Of a DNA stretch of 64,000 nucleotides, positions 9,501-18,147 are shown one piece after another. The notes below the pieces were generated by a model. It did not search any database, was not told the DNA's origin, and was given only the letters and a program-made list of their open reading frames with translations. A program made the translations under genes and the position numbers. Numbering within the stretch: position 1 is the stretch's first letter; the number at the start of each line of letters is the position of its first letter. The stretch is from assembly GCA_028873695.1 (NCBI GenBank), contig JAPPNU010000008.1, positions 1-64,000 of the forward strand. Direction: 5' to 3'. This stretch comes from Gemmatimonadota bacterium (GTDB lineage: Bacteria > Latescibacterota > UBA2968 > GCA-2709665).

Positions 9501-10102
9501 CTGCCGGGAAAGATGATCTTCTGCCGGAAGGGGAGGTCATGGTGGACGCAGTACCCGGGATAGACCTCGGCGAACCGGTTCAGGATGAGGGCCGCGCGGC
9601 GGGCGTAAGACAGGTCTCCCGTGGCAGAGTAGAGCGCCGCCAGGTCGTGGGCGGCGCCGGCGAAGTAGGCTCGCGCCCGGTACCATCCCTTGGCCTGAAA
9701 GAAATACCTGTACCCGGTTTCGTCCTCCCAGTACGGGTATTCCTGGGTCTCGCCAACGGGGTTGACCACGCTCAGCGTGTCGGTGTCCGGGAATTTTCCG
9801 TTGGGATATTTCAGGCCGCAGTATTTGCAGAAAACACGGTCGGGGTCGTCGATGGTCCAGTCGATCTGGCCCTCCTGCGCGCCGCCGTCGCAGTTGGGGC
9901 AGTCCACGAAGTAGATGCCCGAGCGGTCGGGAATGATGCGCAGTATTTCGCTGTCGGAGAGCGTGAGAACCGGTTGGAGATTTCGACGCAGGCGTTTCAC
10001 GTCGGTCTCGTCCAGGTCCGGCGGAAAGACGGGTTCCGCCGCCGCCGGATCGGGCCGGATTGCAAAGAGGAACAGGACGAGTGCGAAGGCGAATATCAAC
10101 AT
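6557..10102 (-). CDS. Secreted heparinase II/III-like polysaccharide lyase with C-terminal six-repeat propeller
   Basis: A large exported protein (1181 residues). Residues 1-22 form a signal peptide (hydrophobic core IFAFALVLFLFAI, cleavage after AAA). A zinc-ribbon-like pair, CPNCDGG (about 69) and CKYCG (about 95), follows. Then comes an alpha-toroid region, and the heparinase II/III-type beta-sandwich begins with GYGHQHADLLSLTLYARG near 434, which carries the family's conserved His. Residues about 895-1181 contain six repeats of roughly 48 residues with the pattern DVW-x-DG-x-x-W and R-LWV-x-GG, a Kelch-like beta-propeller. The family eliminates or hydrolyses uronic-acid polymers such as alginate or heparin-like glycans. 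The exact substrate is unknown, and the propeller may bind it. The neighbouring D-aminoacylase and transporter-like gene suggest a catabolic set. Confidence 0.85.
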   Translation of the reverse strand: MLIFAFALVLFLFAIRPDPAAAEPVFPPDLDETDVKRLRRNLQPVLTLSDSEILRIIPDRSGIYFVDCPNCDGGAQEGQIDWTIDDPDRVFCKYCGLKYPNGKFPDTDTLSVVNPVGETQEYPYWEDETGYRYFFQAKGWYRARAYFAGAAHDLAALYSATGDLSYARRAALILNRFAEVYPGYCVHHDLPFRQKIIFPGSQGFPYPVQDYRASKWDWWAYMDIPENLIYAYDLIRDSGELDGAMVRRIEDGFFHASVAFIRGFPPALGNMDPTLLRGMVAAGRVLGEPDYIHDAVDRIERLVAANFFVDGVWREGAISYHNQTIGGLRQVMARLNGYSDPEGYVHPVDGERYDNLDLNARFPILTKAAGIPELLRYPNGRVVPTHDTWAKEKRNAPETSGPMLLPGMGHARLDLGKGEDQTQTYLHFSGGYGHQHADLLSLTLYARGQERLSDIGYTHTRHRCWTLSTLSHNTVAVDGQDQASGSENAPSDGNLLLFAPHSDTFQAIEASGDRAYPGVTSVYRRLLIQVGISPKQSYVVDLFRVAGGHRHEYILTGDADHDGAVDVDLPDAPHGNTLLPDGVTATLPTGESVKGDAGGHNLGYAFIREVRRADVTRPWTATFSSAAEPAGSVRVHSLTRPGGDLFTARAPSIRNADEDDVRLDEITMPMLVHRREGEDLSTLFGTVLEPVGDRPAVTRVERLDADGASDTDIALRVVSGEVTDYILSATEESRSLSTGDLRFRGRIGFVRERNGEVEEMILIGGTLLEKGGRRLGGRGTRSGAVLGTTRKAAGDDADGIHVDTELPTGVDLVGLTAVVTDGDGFTYGHKIKGLQHLEDGGTLLELEGDPGYEITADGGRLLFFPGRSWKGPAHVEIPTVASLRINTSGVNATRTGDWINLVHNAPFSPRDTSEDVVFQDKLWISNAYYHAGILTRDLWNSSDGVSWHLVSEATPYDGYSEMTVYRDRIWAVKGSVWNSPDGLEWSRVLEETPFGSRGYGELLVFRDRMWQLGSGSDVWRTDDGIAWIRAATDAPYGKRSATAVAAYDGRLWVMGGRKVQPNDPPEKGYPDYTTLNDVWSSEDGVSWTRVLEHAPWSPRMWFIPKVYAGRLWIIGGYDNVNSTNLGDVWFTENGRDWHEFKPQTRFSPRHESTCYVFRNSLWVVAGNTWPVVNDVWRLTLP

Positions 10103-10135
10103 GACGGGTCTTCCTTTCGAATGGAAACCCTCCGG

Positions 10136-11695
10136 TCAACCGGCGGACGAGGCGTTGCGGCGCAATACCCGGCCCGGGAGCGCGCCGGTGGGGGCGCCGC
10201 CTTCCACCGCCGGCTCTCCGTTGACCAGTACCCACGGGATTCCTACCGGACCCCCGGTGGGGTTCTCGAACGTGGCGGTCGCGTTAACGGTCCGGGGATC
10301 GAAGATCACGACGTCGGCGGCCTTCCCGGCGGCGATCTCACCGCGGTCGGCAAGGCCGAAGCGCCGGGCGGGGAAACCGCTCATTTTATGGATGGCTTCC
10401 GCGAGAGAGATCAGGCCCTTCTCGCGGACGAATACGCCCGGCACGCGCGCGAAACACCCGAATCCCCGGGGGTGGGGATGGCGCACGTTGTAGACGCCGT
10501 CGCTCGCAATCATCATTCGCGGGTGGTTGACGGTGTTCCTGATCGTGTCTTCGTTGGCCTCGGGCGTATCCTGCCAGGGGAAGATGTAGGTGGACTGGCC
10601 GTCCTCCTCCAGGATGAGATCGTAGGCGAAGTCCTCCGGAGCGACCCCTTCCCGGGCGGCCAGGTCCGACAGGGTAGCGCCGATGTAGCGCCCGGAGCGG
10701 GTGTGGCCGACCACCTGGTTGCACGCGCCCAGCCAACCGCGGAGGTGGGGCAGGATGCGCTTCTTCACCGCCGGGTCCGCGAGGTGTTCAAGAACGTCCG
10801 ACGGGGCGCCGATCTGGTCCTCGACGGGGAGCATGATGGTCATGTGAGACATCCCGGCCGGATAGAGGTAGGACTCGAAGCTCAGATCGACGTCCTCCCT
10901 GTCGGCGAGTTCGAGAAGTTCGGCGCCCTCCCGGTCGGCCCGTTCGTGGGAATGGTGTACCGCGATGCCGGACTGCCGGAAAATCTCGAAGGTTTCCTTC
11001 CATGCCTCCGCCCTGCCGAGAAGGTGGTTTCGGATGTGCGCCGCGTAGATGCCCCCGTAGGACGCCGCCACTTTGCACAGTTCGACCAGTTCGCGCAGGT
11101 CCGAATTCGCGCTCGGCTGGTAGTCCAGGCCCAGACAGAGGCAGCCCGCCCCGGCTTCCATCCACTGCCGCACCAGATCGGCCATCGCGTCAATCTGCGA
11201 GTCGGTGGCCGGTCCGGCGGCCCAGCCGCAGACGTTGAGCCGCACGGCGCAGTGGGGCACCTGCGGGTAGACGTTGCACGGGCTGTTGCCGGGAAAGAGG
11301 TTCAGATAGTCTTCGATGGTTTCCCACGTGAGATCGACGTCGGCGGAGCCGGCGATGAACCGGGTATATTCCCACATCTGGCCGCGCAGGTCCGGGGGCA
11401 AAGGGGCCCATCCGAATCCGTCGGGCGCGAGTAGCTGTGTGGTAATGCCCTGTTTGACGCCCGCAAACCGGTGGCCGCCGGTCAGCAGGGCGGGTTCGCA
11501 ATGCACGTGGACGTCGATGAAGCCGGGACAGACCACTTGGCCGCGGGCATCGATCTCCCGTTCCGCGCGGGCATCCGCCAGACGACCCACGGCGGCGATC
11601 CGGTCGCCCTGTACAGCGACGTCCGCGGAGAACGGCTCTGTGAGGCCGGTCCCGTCAACCACGGTGCCGTTTCGGATGAGGATATCGAACGTCAT
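10136..11695 (-). CDS. N-acyl-D-amino-acid deacylase (amidohydrolase superfamily)
   Basis: A zinc-type amidohydrolase, 519 residues, that removes acyl groups from N-acyl-D-amino acids or a related amide. The N-terminal small beta domain leads to PGFIDVHVHCEP (metal-binding HxH, about residues 58-66). Further ligand segments are YAAHIRNHLLGR, VHHSHERADREGAEL and ASDGVYNVRHPHPRGFGCFAR, the last being the characteristic D-aminoacylase signature. The C-terminus returns to the small beta domain (RTVNATATFENPTGGPVG). No signal peptide is seen, so it is cytoplasmic. It lies 33 bases downstream of nothing else on its strand but directly upstream of the lyase gene, and likely shares a transcript with it. 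The natural substrate could be an N-acyl sugar acid rather than a D-amino acid. Confidence 0.87.
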   Translation of the reverse strand: MTFDILIRNGTVVDGTGLTEPFSADVAVQGDRIAAVGRLADARAEREIDARGQVVCPGFIDVHVHCEPALLTGGHRFAGVKQGITTQLLAPDGFGWAPLPPDLRGQMWEYTRFIAGSADVDLTWETIEDYLNLFPGNSPCNVYPQVPHCAVRLNVCGWAAGPATDSQIDAMADLVRQWMEAGAGCLCLGLDYQPSANSDLRELVELCKVAASYGGIYAAHIRNHLLGRAEAWKETFEIFRQSGIAVHHSHERADREGAELLELADREDVDLSFESYLYPAGMSHMTIMLPVEDQIGAPSDVLEHLADPAVKKRILPHLRGWLGACNQVVGHTRSGRYIGATLSDLAAREGVAPEDFAYDLILEEDGQSTYIFPWQDTPEANEDTIRNTVNHPRMMIASDGVYNVRHPHPRGFGCFARVPGVFVREKGLISLAEAIHKMSGFPARRFGLADRGEIAAGKAADVVIFDPRTVNATATFENPTGGPVGIPWVLVNGEPAVEGGAPTGALPGRVLRRNASSAG

Positions 11696-11810
11696 GGGTT
11701 TCGCCTTCCGGGACTTGCGATCACGGTTTTCCTGCTTCGCCGGACCCGGTTCGGTGGGGGACAGAAGATAAGTACGATTGGCTTCCGGCGCACCGGAATT
11801 GTTGCGGCGG

Positions 11811-13778
11811 CTACCAGTCGTTCAGTTTGTGCCCGTCGCCGTTGAACCAGACGACGTCCGCGACCACGCCCAGGCCCACGCCCGCAAGATATCCCATGAA
11901 CATACCCAGAAAGAGGGGCGCCATTCGTCTGTAGCTGTTGAGTCCGCCGAATCTCATGATCAGCGCTTTGGTGAGCCATGCGATGAATATGGAGGTGACG
12001 CTGCTTCGGAGCACGTTGGAGGCGGAAATGGTAAATCCGATGGGGTGAACGGGGAATCCCGGGAAGCGGTATCTCAGGAAGACGAGGAGGGCCGTGAACG
12101 CGGCGCCGATGCCGAAGAACCCGACGCGGTCCCAGCTTGTGCCGGCGGTCCCTTCCTGGATGCGGGCGGCGGTATAACGCCAGATTCCCACGGCGCCGTC
12201 ACTGGAGCCGTTGAAGCTGACCACGCCGAAGTTATAGCTGCCCACACCGTAATTGCCGTGGTAGAGGATGAAGCCGATGACGGAAAGGGCGCCGGCCAGC
12301 GCGCCCAGGAGGACGCCGGGCGCGAGCAGGCGCCGGCGTTCGGGCCGCATGGCCATGCCCAGCCTGGGGATGTGGGCAAGGGCGGTGATCGCCCAGGTCT
12401 TCGCGTCGCAGAAAAACGTGTAGGTCAAACCAAGGGCAACCGCGCTGTGCGCGCCCATCGCTGAAATGCCGAACAGGTGCCACGTGAACGCCTGCGCCGT
12501 AATGGGTCCCCTCAGGTAGACGAGGCCGCTCTCCACGATGATTCGCGCCAGCCCCAGGTAGAGCACGAGGGTGGCGAACCAGAAGGCGAGCAGGGGGCCG
12601 GCGGCCATTCCCGCACGGAAGAGCCAGACGAGCAGGTAGGCGCAGCCGGCCAGGAGCAGGTACACCGCCGCGCGGTAGGAGATGAGCTCCTTCGAGTCGT
12701 CGATATGGACGACCCCTCCGTCGCCATTTGCATCCGCTTCACGCACGAATGCGCTCCTGAATACGGCGCCCAGGTGGCTCCGCGCAACCCACAGGCCCCA
12801 GCCCGCAAAGACGGTGAGACCGCCGAAGCTCTGCCAGCCGATGGCGGGGTCGAAGGAGCACCACATATCCGAACTGCCGATGCTGAAACCCAGGCGATTG
12901 AAGACGCCGACCTGCAGGATGGCCAGCAGGTGGAAGAGCCAGATGCTGAACAGGACGCTGGATTCGGTGAAGTACGCGAACGCGATCGTCATCGGATGTA
13001 TGGAGAATGCAAAGTAGGGGAACCCCTGGCCGATCCGGATCACCTTGCGGCTGAGGACGGTCATGGGCACGTCCAGGACGGGAATGGCCCTGACGAACCA
13101 CGTCGCGATGTTCCAGCAGAAGATGGCGACGATCAGCCAGAAGCCGAACCGGAACAGGCGCGAACGGACCAGCGTGGACAGGCTGCGTTCCGAGCCGGAT
13201 ACCCCCGTCAGCTCCAGCACGGCGGTGGCGACCGGGAACGACAGGCGTTCGTTGTCCATCCACTGTTTCCGCAGGATCACGACCAGGCAGAAACTGACGG
13301 TGAGCACCGATCCGAGGAATCCGGCCCACCAGAAGAACGGCGTCGCCCAGGCGCTCCAGGGGAATTTCTGGCCCTTGAACAGACTCTCGTAGAAGCCCGT
13401 GGTGGCCGCGGGATCCGCGACAATGGTCCACGACGGGATCCTGGCGAGCAGGTGGTCGGACCATTGATTCTCGGGCGTGGCGAAATAGGTGGGCGCCGTT
13501 ACCACGCCGAGCAGATATCCCGAGAGCCATTCTCCCTGCATCGTCGCGGCGACCATACCGATACAGCAGATCGCCAGCAGTTCCGAGGCAGACAGGCCGC
13601 GGCCGCGGCGGTACAGGGGGAGATTGAGGCCGAGAAGGCAGATGAAGGGAATCAGCAGGGCCACGGACAGGTGCGCGTAGTCGGCGCGCGAAGAATGCGC
13701 AATGAGGCTGGAGTAGGTGGGCCAGAGGTTGACCCAGACGGCCATGGCCAGGCCGATGAGGAGCGCGCGCAGCGTCAT
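11811..13778 (-). CDS. OPT-like multi-pass membrane protein (DUF6785/DUF6784 type)
   Basis: An integral inner-membrane protein of 655 residues with about 14 hydrophobic segments, starting MTLRALLIGLAMAVWVNLWPTYSS. Conserved pieces NERLSFPVATAVLEL and a C-terminal GGLNSYRRMAPLFLGMFMGY recall the oligopeptide-transporter-like DUF6785/DUF6784 proteins common in planctomycetes and related lineages. A second, longer relative is encoded at 57791-60211, with YERLPFPFAPINAQG at the matching place. A transport role is inferred from fold and context (between a D-aminoacylase and a dehydrogenase); no substrate evidence is visible. Confidence 0.75.
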   Translation of the reverse strand: MTLRALLIGLAMAVWVNLWPTYSSLIAHSSRADYAHLSVALLIPFICLLGLNLPLYRRGRGLSASELLAICCIGMVAATMQGEWLSGYLLGVVTAPTYFATPENQWSDHLLARIPSWTIVADPAATTGFYESLFKGQKFPWSAWATPFFWWAGFLGSVLTVSFCLVVILRKQWMDNERLSFPVATAVLELTGVSGSERSLSTLVRSRLFRFGFWLIVAIFCWNIATWFVRAIPVLDVPMTVLSRKVIRIGQGFPYFAFSIHPMTIAFAYFTESSVLFSIWLFHLLAILQVGVFNRLGFSIGSSDMWCSFDPAIGWQSFGGLTVFAGWGLWVARSHLGAVFRSAFVREADANGDGGVVHIDDSKELISYRAAVYLLLAGCAYLLVWLFRAGMAAGPLLAFWFATLVLYLGLARIIVESGLVYLRGPITAQAFTWHLFGISAMGAHSAVALGLTYTFFCDAKTWAITALAHIPRLGMAMRPERRRLLAPGVLLGALAGALSVIGFILYHGNYGVGSYNFGVVSFNGSSDGAVGIWRYTAARIQEGTAGTSWDRVGFFGIGAAFTALLVFLRYRFPGFPVHPIGFTISASNVLRSSVTSIFIAWLTKALIMRFGGLNSYRRMAPLFLGMFMGYLAGVGLGVVADVVWFNGDGHKLNDW

Positions 13779-13817
13779 GGTGTCCGCCGTCGGATATCGG
13801 AACGGATTGCGCCAGTG

Positions 13818-14876
13818 TCAGGGCTGCAGACTTCCGGATACCGCGATCTTGATGGCGTCCTTGCCGTCCAGACGGTAACTGCCCGCGAGCGCGTTGAAGC
13901 CCTCGGGCACCCGGTCCAGCGGGATGGTGTGGCTGACCATGTCGGCAAAGGGGAATTCGTTTTTTTCCAGGATGGGTAGGCCCCGCACGAAGTGATCGGG
14001 CGAACTCGCCCAGACGGCTTCGAAACGCAGGTTCTTGCGCATGAACATCCGGTTCGGGTTGCATTCGAAAGTCCCGACGTCGACAAAATGGCCCATTTCG
14101 ACGTAGGTGCCGTTCTGGCGAAGATAGTCCAGACCCTCGGGCAGCGCCTGAAGGAAGCCGGCGCATTCAAAGACAACGTCTGCGCCCGCCCCTCCGGGCG
14201 TGCTGTCTCTGACCACTCGCTTTCGTTCGTCCGGGTCCGGGACTTCGGCGATGTCCACGGTGACGTCCGCGCCGATTTCACGGGCGAGGTCCAGACGCCC
14301 GGGCGGTCCCCCGACCATGATCAACCGTCCGGCGCCGCTGACTTTGGCGCAGATGAGGGTGACGAGGCCGATCGCGCCCGAACCCTGAACGACGACGGTG
14401 TCACCAAATTGAATGCCTGCCCGCATCACGCCGTGTACGCCGATTGTGAACGGCTCGAGCAGGACGGCGACTTCGGCCGGCAGATCCGTCTTGAAGAAAA
14501 CGGACCCCGGGTTCCATAGATAGATGTATTCGCCAAAGCCGCCCCGGAGATAGGGCTGTTCTTCGGCCGGGATGAATCCGTATGCGCCCTGAGACGTTCC
14601 GGGCACCAGGGCGATCCGGTCCCCCGTTCTGACGGGACGCCCCAGGTGGTCGTGGGTCACGCCTTCGCCGAGTGTGTCGACGATTCCGACGTTCTCGTGT
14701 CCCAGGATCATCTCGTCATCCAGTCTCTGATGTTCCCAGTTATGCAGGTCCGTGCCGCAGATGCCTGCCAGTTCCTGTCGCAACAGGACTGTACCGGGCG
14801 CGGGTTCCGGGACGGGGTACTCACGGATTTCAAAACGTTCGCCAACGACTACCGAAGCACGACCGGTTCTGGGCAT
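13818..14876 (-). CDS. Zinc-dependent alcohol/polyol dehydrogenase (MDR superfamily)
   Basis: NAD(P)-dependent medium-chain dehydrogenase, 352 residues. The catalytic zinc ligands are visible as Cys40 (AGICGTDLHNWE) and His60-Glu61 (ILGHENVG), as in sorbitol and threonine dehydrogenases. The Rossmann dinucleotide fold starts VVVQGSGAIGLVTLICAKVSG. The usual four-cysteine structural-zinc lobe is missing; that position reads PGTSQGAYGFIPAEEQPYLRGG. It ends 40 bases before the OPT-like gene on the same strand, so it may oxidise an alcohol or polyol that the cluster takes up. The substrate is not identifiable. Confidence 0.85.
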   Translation of the reverse strand: MPRTGRASVVVGERFEIREYPVPEPAPGTVLLRQELAGICGTDLHNWEHQRLDDEMILGHENVGIVDTLGEGVTHDHLGRPVRTGDRIALVPGTSQGAYGFIPAEEQPYLRGGFGEYIYLWNPGSVFFKTDLPAEVAVLLEPFTIGVHGVMRAGIQFGDTVVVQGSGAIGLVTLICAKVSGAGRLIMVGGPPGRLDLAREIGADVTVDIAEVPDPDERKRVVRDSTPGGAGADVVFECAGFLQALPEGLDYLRQNGTYVEMGHFVDVGTFECNPNRMFMRKNLRFEAVWASSPDHFVRGLPILEKNEFPFADMVSHTIPLDRVPEGFNALAGSYRLDGKDAIKIAVSGSLQP

Positions 14877-14912
14877 GGGTAAGTCACTCCTTCCGACGCT
14901 CGGGCGGATGTG

Positions 14913-15713
14913 TCAGGCTTGCGCGTAGAAACGTATTTTCGGGATGTATCCGATAAGGCCCGATTCGTGAGCGTATCTGAAAAAGAGGTTCAGGCCCGCC
15001 AGTTCGGCCTCGCCGAAGTCGTATCGGATCTTTTCGCCGAGAAAGTCGGCATAGAAGCCGGCCGTACCCTGACCTGACGAAGCGCAGATCGCCGCAATAT
15101 GGGGGATCTCGCCCACCCCCAGCGTTTTCGACCGGATGAGTTGCCGGGTCTGCTCCGGATCCAGCGCGTCCGACCGGCCCGCCCAGCAGGCGTAGACGAA
15201 CGGAAGCCCCGTAAGCGCGGTCCAGGCCTCACCCATGTCGATTACGCGACTGGACGTCGTATCCACGGCGAGCGCCGCGTCTCCGATGATGACGGCGGCA
15301 TCGGCGCGATCCAGCATGCGTCCGGCATCGGGGGGCAGGTGGAGGACGTCGGGCCTGCACCGGTATCTTTTCTGCAACAGTACGCGACTGAGAACACTCG
15401 ACGTCCGGGAGTTGACGTCCAGTGCGAGCGTCCGGATATCGGCAGGGTCTTTCCGGTGCAGGAGCAGTACGCTTCGGACCGGGCCCCGGGAAGAGATTCC
15501 GACTTCGGGCACGACGCGGTATGGAACGGGCCCGCGGGCGATTTCGACGGAAGGAATGAGGGCCGCGTCCGCCTCGCCGCTGTGAAGGCGTTCCGCGCAG
15601 CGGGAGGGCACGTCGTAGGTAAGATCGAAACGATGTTCGATTCGGCCCGTTTCCAGGGCGTGCACCAGCGGACGGGTGTTCAGAAACGAGACCACAGCGA
15701 GGCGGGTTGCCAT
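14913..15713 (-). CDS. mqnA: Chorismate dehydratase of the futalosine menaquinone pathway
   Basis: Converts chorismate to 3-enolpyruvyl-benzoate, the first step of menaquinone synthesis by the futalosine route. The 266-residue protein begins MATRLAVVSFLNTRPLVHALE, the typical MqnA opening, and continues with SRCAERLHSGEADAALIPSVE, in which the early AALIPS segment resembles periplasmic-binding-like domains, and IIGDAALAV near residue 140. The frame is open another 170 codons upstream, but that part only shadows mqnC, so the ATG 11 bases after the mqnC stop is used; a GTG two codons earlier is also possible. It is third in the mqnE-mqnC-mqnA run. MqnB and MqnD are not in the window. Confidence 0.93.
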   Translation of the reverse strand: MATRLAVVSFLNTRPLVHALETGRIEHRFDLTYDVPSRCAERLHSGEADAALIPSVEIARGPVPYRVVPEVGISSRGPVRSVLLLHRKDPADIRTLALDVNSRTSSVLSRVLLQKRYRCRPDVLHLPPDAGRMLDRADAAVIIGDAALAVDTTSSRVIDMGEAWTALTGLPFVYACWAGRSDALDPEQTRQLIRSKTLGVGEIPHIAAICASSGQGTAGFYADFLGEKIRYDFGEAELAGLNLFFRYAHESGLIGYIPKIRFYAQA

Positions 15714-15724
15714 TCGCACGGCTT

Positions 15725-16825
15725 TCAGTTCACTGTTTCGTACCGGGTGTCGCGTCTCGCCGGCCGGTAGCCGGCGCCCCGGATGAGGCGTAACATCGTA
15801 GGAAGGCTCATTTCGTCGGTGTGGCTGGTTCCCGCGGCCGAAACGACGTTCTCCTCCATCATGGTGCTGCCGAAGTCGTTGACGCCGTATTTGAGGCCGA
15901 CCTGGGCGATCTTGGGACCCTGGGTCACCCAGGAGGCCTGGAAACTTGGAATATTGTCCAGGAACAGGCGGGATACCGCAATGGTGCGCAGGTAATCGTA
16001 TCCCGTGGCTGTCCTGCCGTTCCAACGCGTGTTGTCGGCGGCCAGATCGGTATCGTCCGGCTGGAAACTCCAGGCAATGAACGCCGTCAGGCCGCCGGTG
16101 TCGTCCTGCAGGTCCCGGATGTGCTTCAGGTGTTCGAGGCGCTGATCGACGGATTCCACGTGGCCGTACATCATGGTGGCGGTGGTGCGCATATCCAGTT
16201 CGTGCGCGGCGCGATGCACCGCCAGCCATTCGTGCACGCGGTCCTTGCGATAGCCGATGATATCGCGGACCTCATCCGAAAGGATCTCGGCCCCGGCCCC
16301 CGGAATGGAATCCAGGCCCGCGTCCCGGAGGCGCCGGATACAGTCCGGGATGGACAGACGTGAGATGTGCGCGATATAGATAATCTCGGTGGCCGAAAGG
16401 CAGTGCTGGTGGACGGACGGATAGCGGTCCCGTATGCTGGAGAAGAGATCTTCGTAGTAGTCGATGCGAAGTTTGGGATTCAGGCCGCCCTGCATGAGGA
16501 TTTCGTTGGATTTGGGAATCTGCCCGCCCGCGGCCACAAGTTCGTCGATCTTCCTGAAGATTTTCTCCCGGGGGAGGACGTATCCCTCGTCGGACCCAGG
16601 TGGGCGGTAGAACGCGCAGAAATCGCATCTCACCCAGCAGACGTTCGTGTAGTTGATGTTGCGGCCGATGTTGTAGGTGACCACGTCCGCCGGCCATTTG
16701 CGCCTGCGCACGGCATCCGCGAGCATGCCCAGTTCGGCAATGTTGGGATGCGCCATCAGCCGCCGGGCGTCATCCACCGTGATCCGAGCTTCCGCGTCGA
16801 TCTTTTCGGCGATATCGTCGATCAT
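15725..16825 (-). CDS. mqnC: Cyclic dehypoxanthinyl futalosine synthase (radical SAM)
   Basis: A radical-SAM enzyme that cyclises dehypoxanthine futalosine in menaquinone synthesis. The [4Fe-4S] motif CWVRCDFC (C-x3-C-x2-C) lies in the family sequence RNINYTNVCWVRCDFCAFYR. Other family segments are ILMQGGLNPKLRIDYYEDLF and DSIPGAGAEILSDEVRDII. The start is set at the ATG at 16825 rather than the GTG ten codons earlier, because a GGGGAG Shine-Dalgarno lies 9-10 bases ahead of it. It sits between mqnE and mqnA, facing the same way, which supports the assignment over the related CofH/MqnE enzymes. Confidence 0.92.
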   Translation of the reverse strand: MIDDIAEKIDAEARITVDDARRLMAHPNIAELGMLADAVRRRKWPADVVTYNIGRNINYTNVCWVRCDFCAFYRPPGSDEGYVLPREKIFRKIDELVAAGGQIPKSNEILMQGGLNPKLRIDYYEDLFSSIRDRYPSVHQHCLSATEIIYIAHISRLSIPDCIRRLRDAGLDSIPGAGAEILSDEVRDIIGYRKDRVHEWLAVHRAAHELDMRTTATMMYGHVESVDQRLEHLKHIRDLQDDTGGLTAFIAWSFQPDDTDLAADNTRWNGRTATGYDYLRTIAVSRLFLDNIPSFQASWVTQGPKIAQVGLKYGVNDFGSTMMEENVVSAAGTSHTDEMSLPTMLRLIRGAGYRPARRDTRYETVN

Positions 16826-16972
16826 CGATCTATTCTCCCCGCCTGAAATGTTCACCCTCGATTCAGGAAGATAACCGTTAAACCGGCCGCAAAAAGCACA
16901 AGAGACAAAGAAGACGTCGCTGCGAAACGGCGTTTGTCGTAACGCCGCGATCCTGACGGGCCTCGACGGGCT

Positions 16973-18124
16973 TCACGCAAGCACGGGCAACTCGCCGGGA
17001 ACGGCAGTTGGGTCTCCTTCATCGGGGACGTCCGGGTCCGTGCGAAGCCGGTTGTAGAGATTGTCGCGTTCCGCGGGCTCCCGGCCGGCTTCGATAATGC
17101 GTTCGACCAGTTGTTTCCGGGTGAGCGCCTGGCGGGTCTCTTCGTACGTGCGCCTCGTGATCTCGTATTCCTGGATGGTGCCGTCGATGTCGTCCGCGCC
17201 GTACCACAGGGCAACCTGCGAGATTTCGATGGTGTTCATGATCCAGAACGTTTTGATATGCGGAAAGTTGTCAAGCATGAGACGGGCGACGGCGATTTCG
17301 CGCAGGTCGGCTTCGCCGGTGGGCGCCGGAAGGTCTTCCAGTTCGGTGCGTTCGGGGTGGAAGGACAGCGGGATGTACGCCAGAAAGCCGCGGGTCTCGT
17401 CCTGGAGTTCCCGCAGGCTGACAAGATGTTGGACGCGTTCGTGGGGGTTCTCGATGTGGCCGTAAAGCATCGTGGCGTTGGTGGGCAGGCCGACCTGGTG
17501 CGCGGTGCGGGCAACGCGCATCCATTCGTCGGAGTCGGCCTTGGTCCAGAACATCTCCGCCTGAACACGATCGCTGAAGACTTCGGCGCCGCCGCCGGGA
17601 ATTGACGAAACGCCCGCCGCCTTGAGTTCCAGCATGACTTCCCTGAGCGGTTTCTTTGCGGCTCTGGCGATCTGCACCCACTCGATCGCCGTAAAGGCCT
17701 TGACGGCGACTTCCGGACGGACTTCCCTGACGGCGCGGACGATATCGATATAATAGGAATAGGGCAGTTTGGGGTTGATTCCCGCGACCATGTGGATCTC
17801 GGTGATGGGGATGTGCAGATATTGTCTTACGCGTTCCTGAATGTCTTCAGGAGAGAGCACATATCCCCGGCTGTCTTTCGGCGGCACGTAGAAAGAGCAG
17901 AATCTGCAGAGCTTGTTGCAGATGTTGGTGTAGTTGATGTGCTGGTTGCGCACGTACCAGGCCACGTTCCCGCAGAGACGCTCGCGGACGAGGTTGGCCA
18001 TGTATCCCACCGCGTTGAGATTCGCCGTATCGTAGAGGCGCATGCCGTCGGCGGCGGAAAGCCGTTCGCCTGCGACGACCTTCTCGTGGATGTCGTGGAG
18101 ATCTCCTGGAATCTTCGGCTTCAT
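16973..18124 (-). CDS. mqnE: Aminofutalosine synthase (radical SAM)
   Basis: Joins 3-enolpyruvyl-benzoate with the adenosyl moiety of SAM to make 6-amino-6-deoxyfutalosine. The cluster motif CNKLCRFC is set in HINYTNICNKLCRFCSFYV. HMVAGINPKLPYSYYIDIVR and SSIPGGGAEVFSDRVQ are family-typical. The start ATG at 18124 is preceded by GGAGGG at 9 bases; an in-frame ATG nine codons earlier overlaps the recN end and lacks a good site. The gene directly follows recN, and 147 bases separate it from mqnC. The product should act in the cytoplasm. Confidence 0.92.
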   Translation of the reverse strand: MKPKIPGDLHDIHEKVVAGERLSAADGMRLYDTANLNAVGYMANLVRERLCGNVAWYVRNQHINYTNICNKLCRFCSFYVPPKDSRGYVLSPEDIQERVRQYLHIPITEIHMVAGINPKLPYSYYIDIVRAVREVRPEVAVKAFTAIEWVQIARAAKKPLREVMLELKAAGVSSIPGGGAEVFSDRVQAEMFWTKADSDEWMRVARTAHQVGLPTNATMLYGHIENPHERVQHLVSLRELQDETRGFLAYIPLSFHPERTELEDLPAPTGEADLREIAVARLMLDNFPHIKTFWIMNTIEISQVALWYGADDIDGTIQEYEITRRTYEETRQALTRKQLVERIIEAGREPAERDNLYNRLRTDPDVPDEGDPTAVPGELPVLA

Positions 18125-18147
18125 CCGGCATTCCCTCCGGAGGGTCT

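Noticed and set aside
8822..11434. Very long plus-strand open frame opposite the lyase and D-aminoacylase
   Set aside because: It is antisense to two clear genes with family motifs; its protein has no recognisable domain, and long antisense frames are normal in GC-rich DNA.
12477..13979. Plus-strand frame of 500 codons
   Set aside because: Antisense to the OPT-like membrane gene and the dehydrogenase; composition is His/Glu/Arg/Gln-rich low complexity with no motif.
15714..16229. N-terminal extension of the mqnA frame
   Set aside because: It overlaps mqnC in another frame and has no family sequence; the canonical MATRLAVVSFLN start is at 15713.
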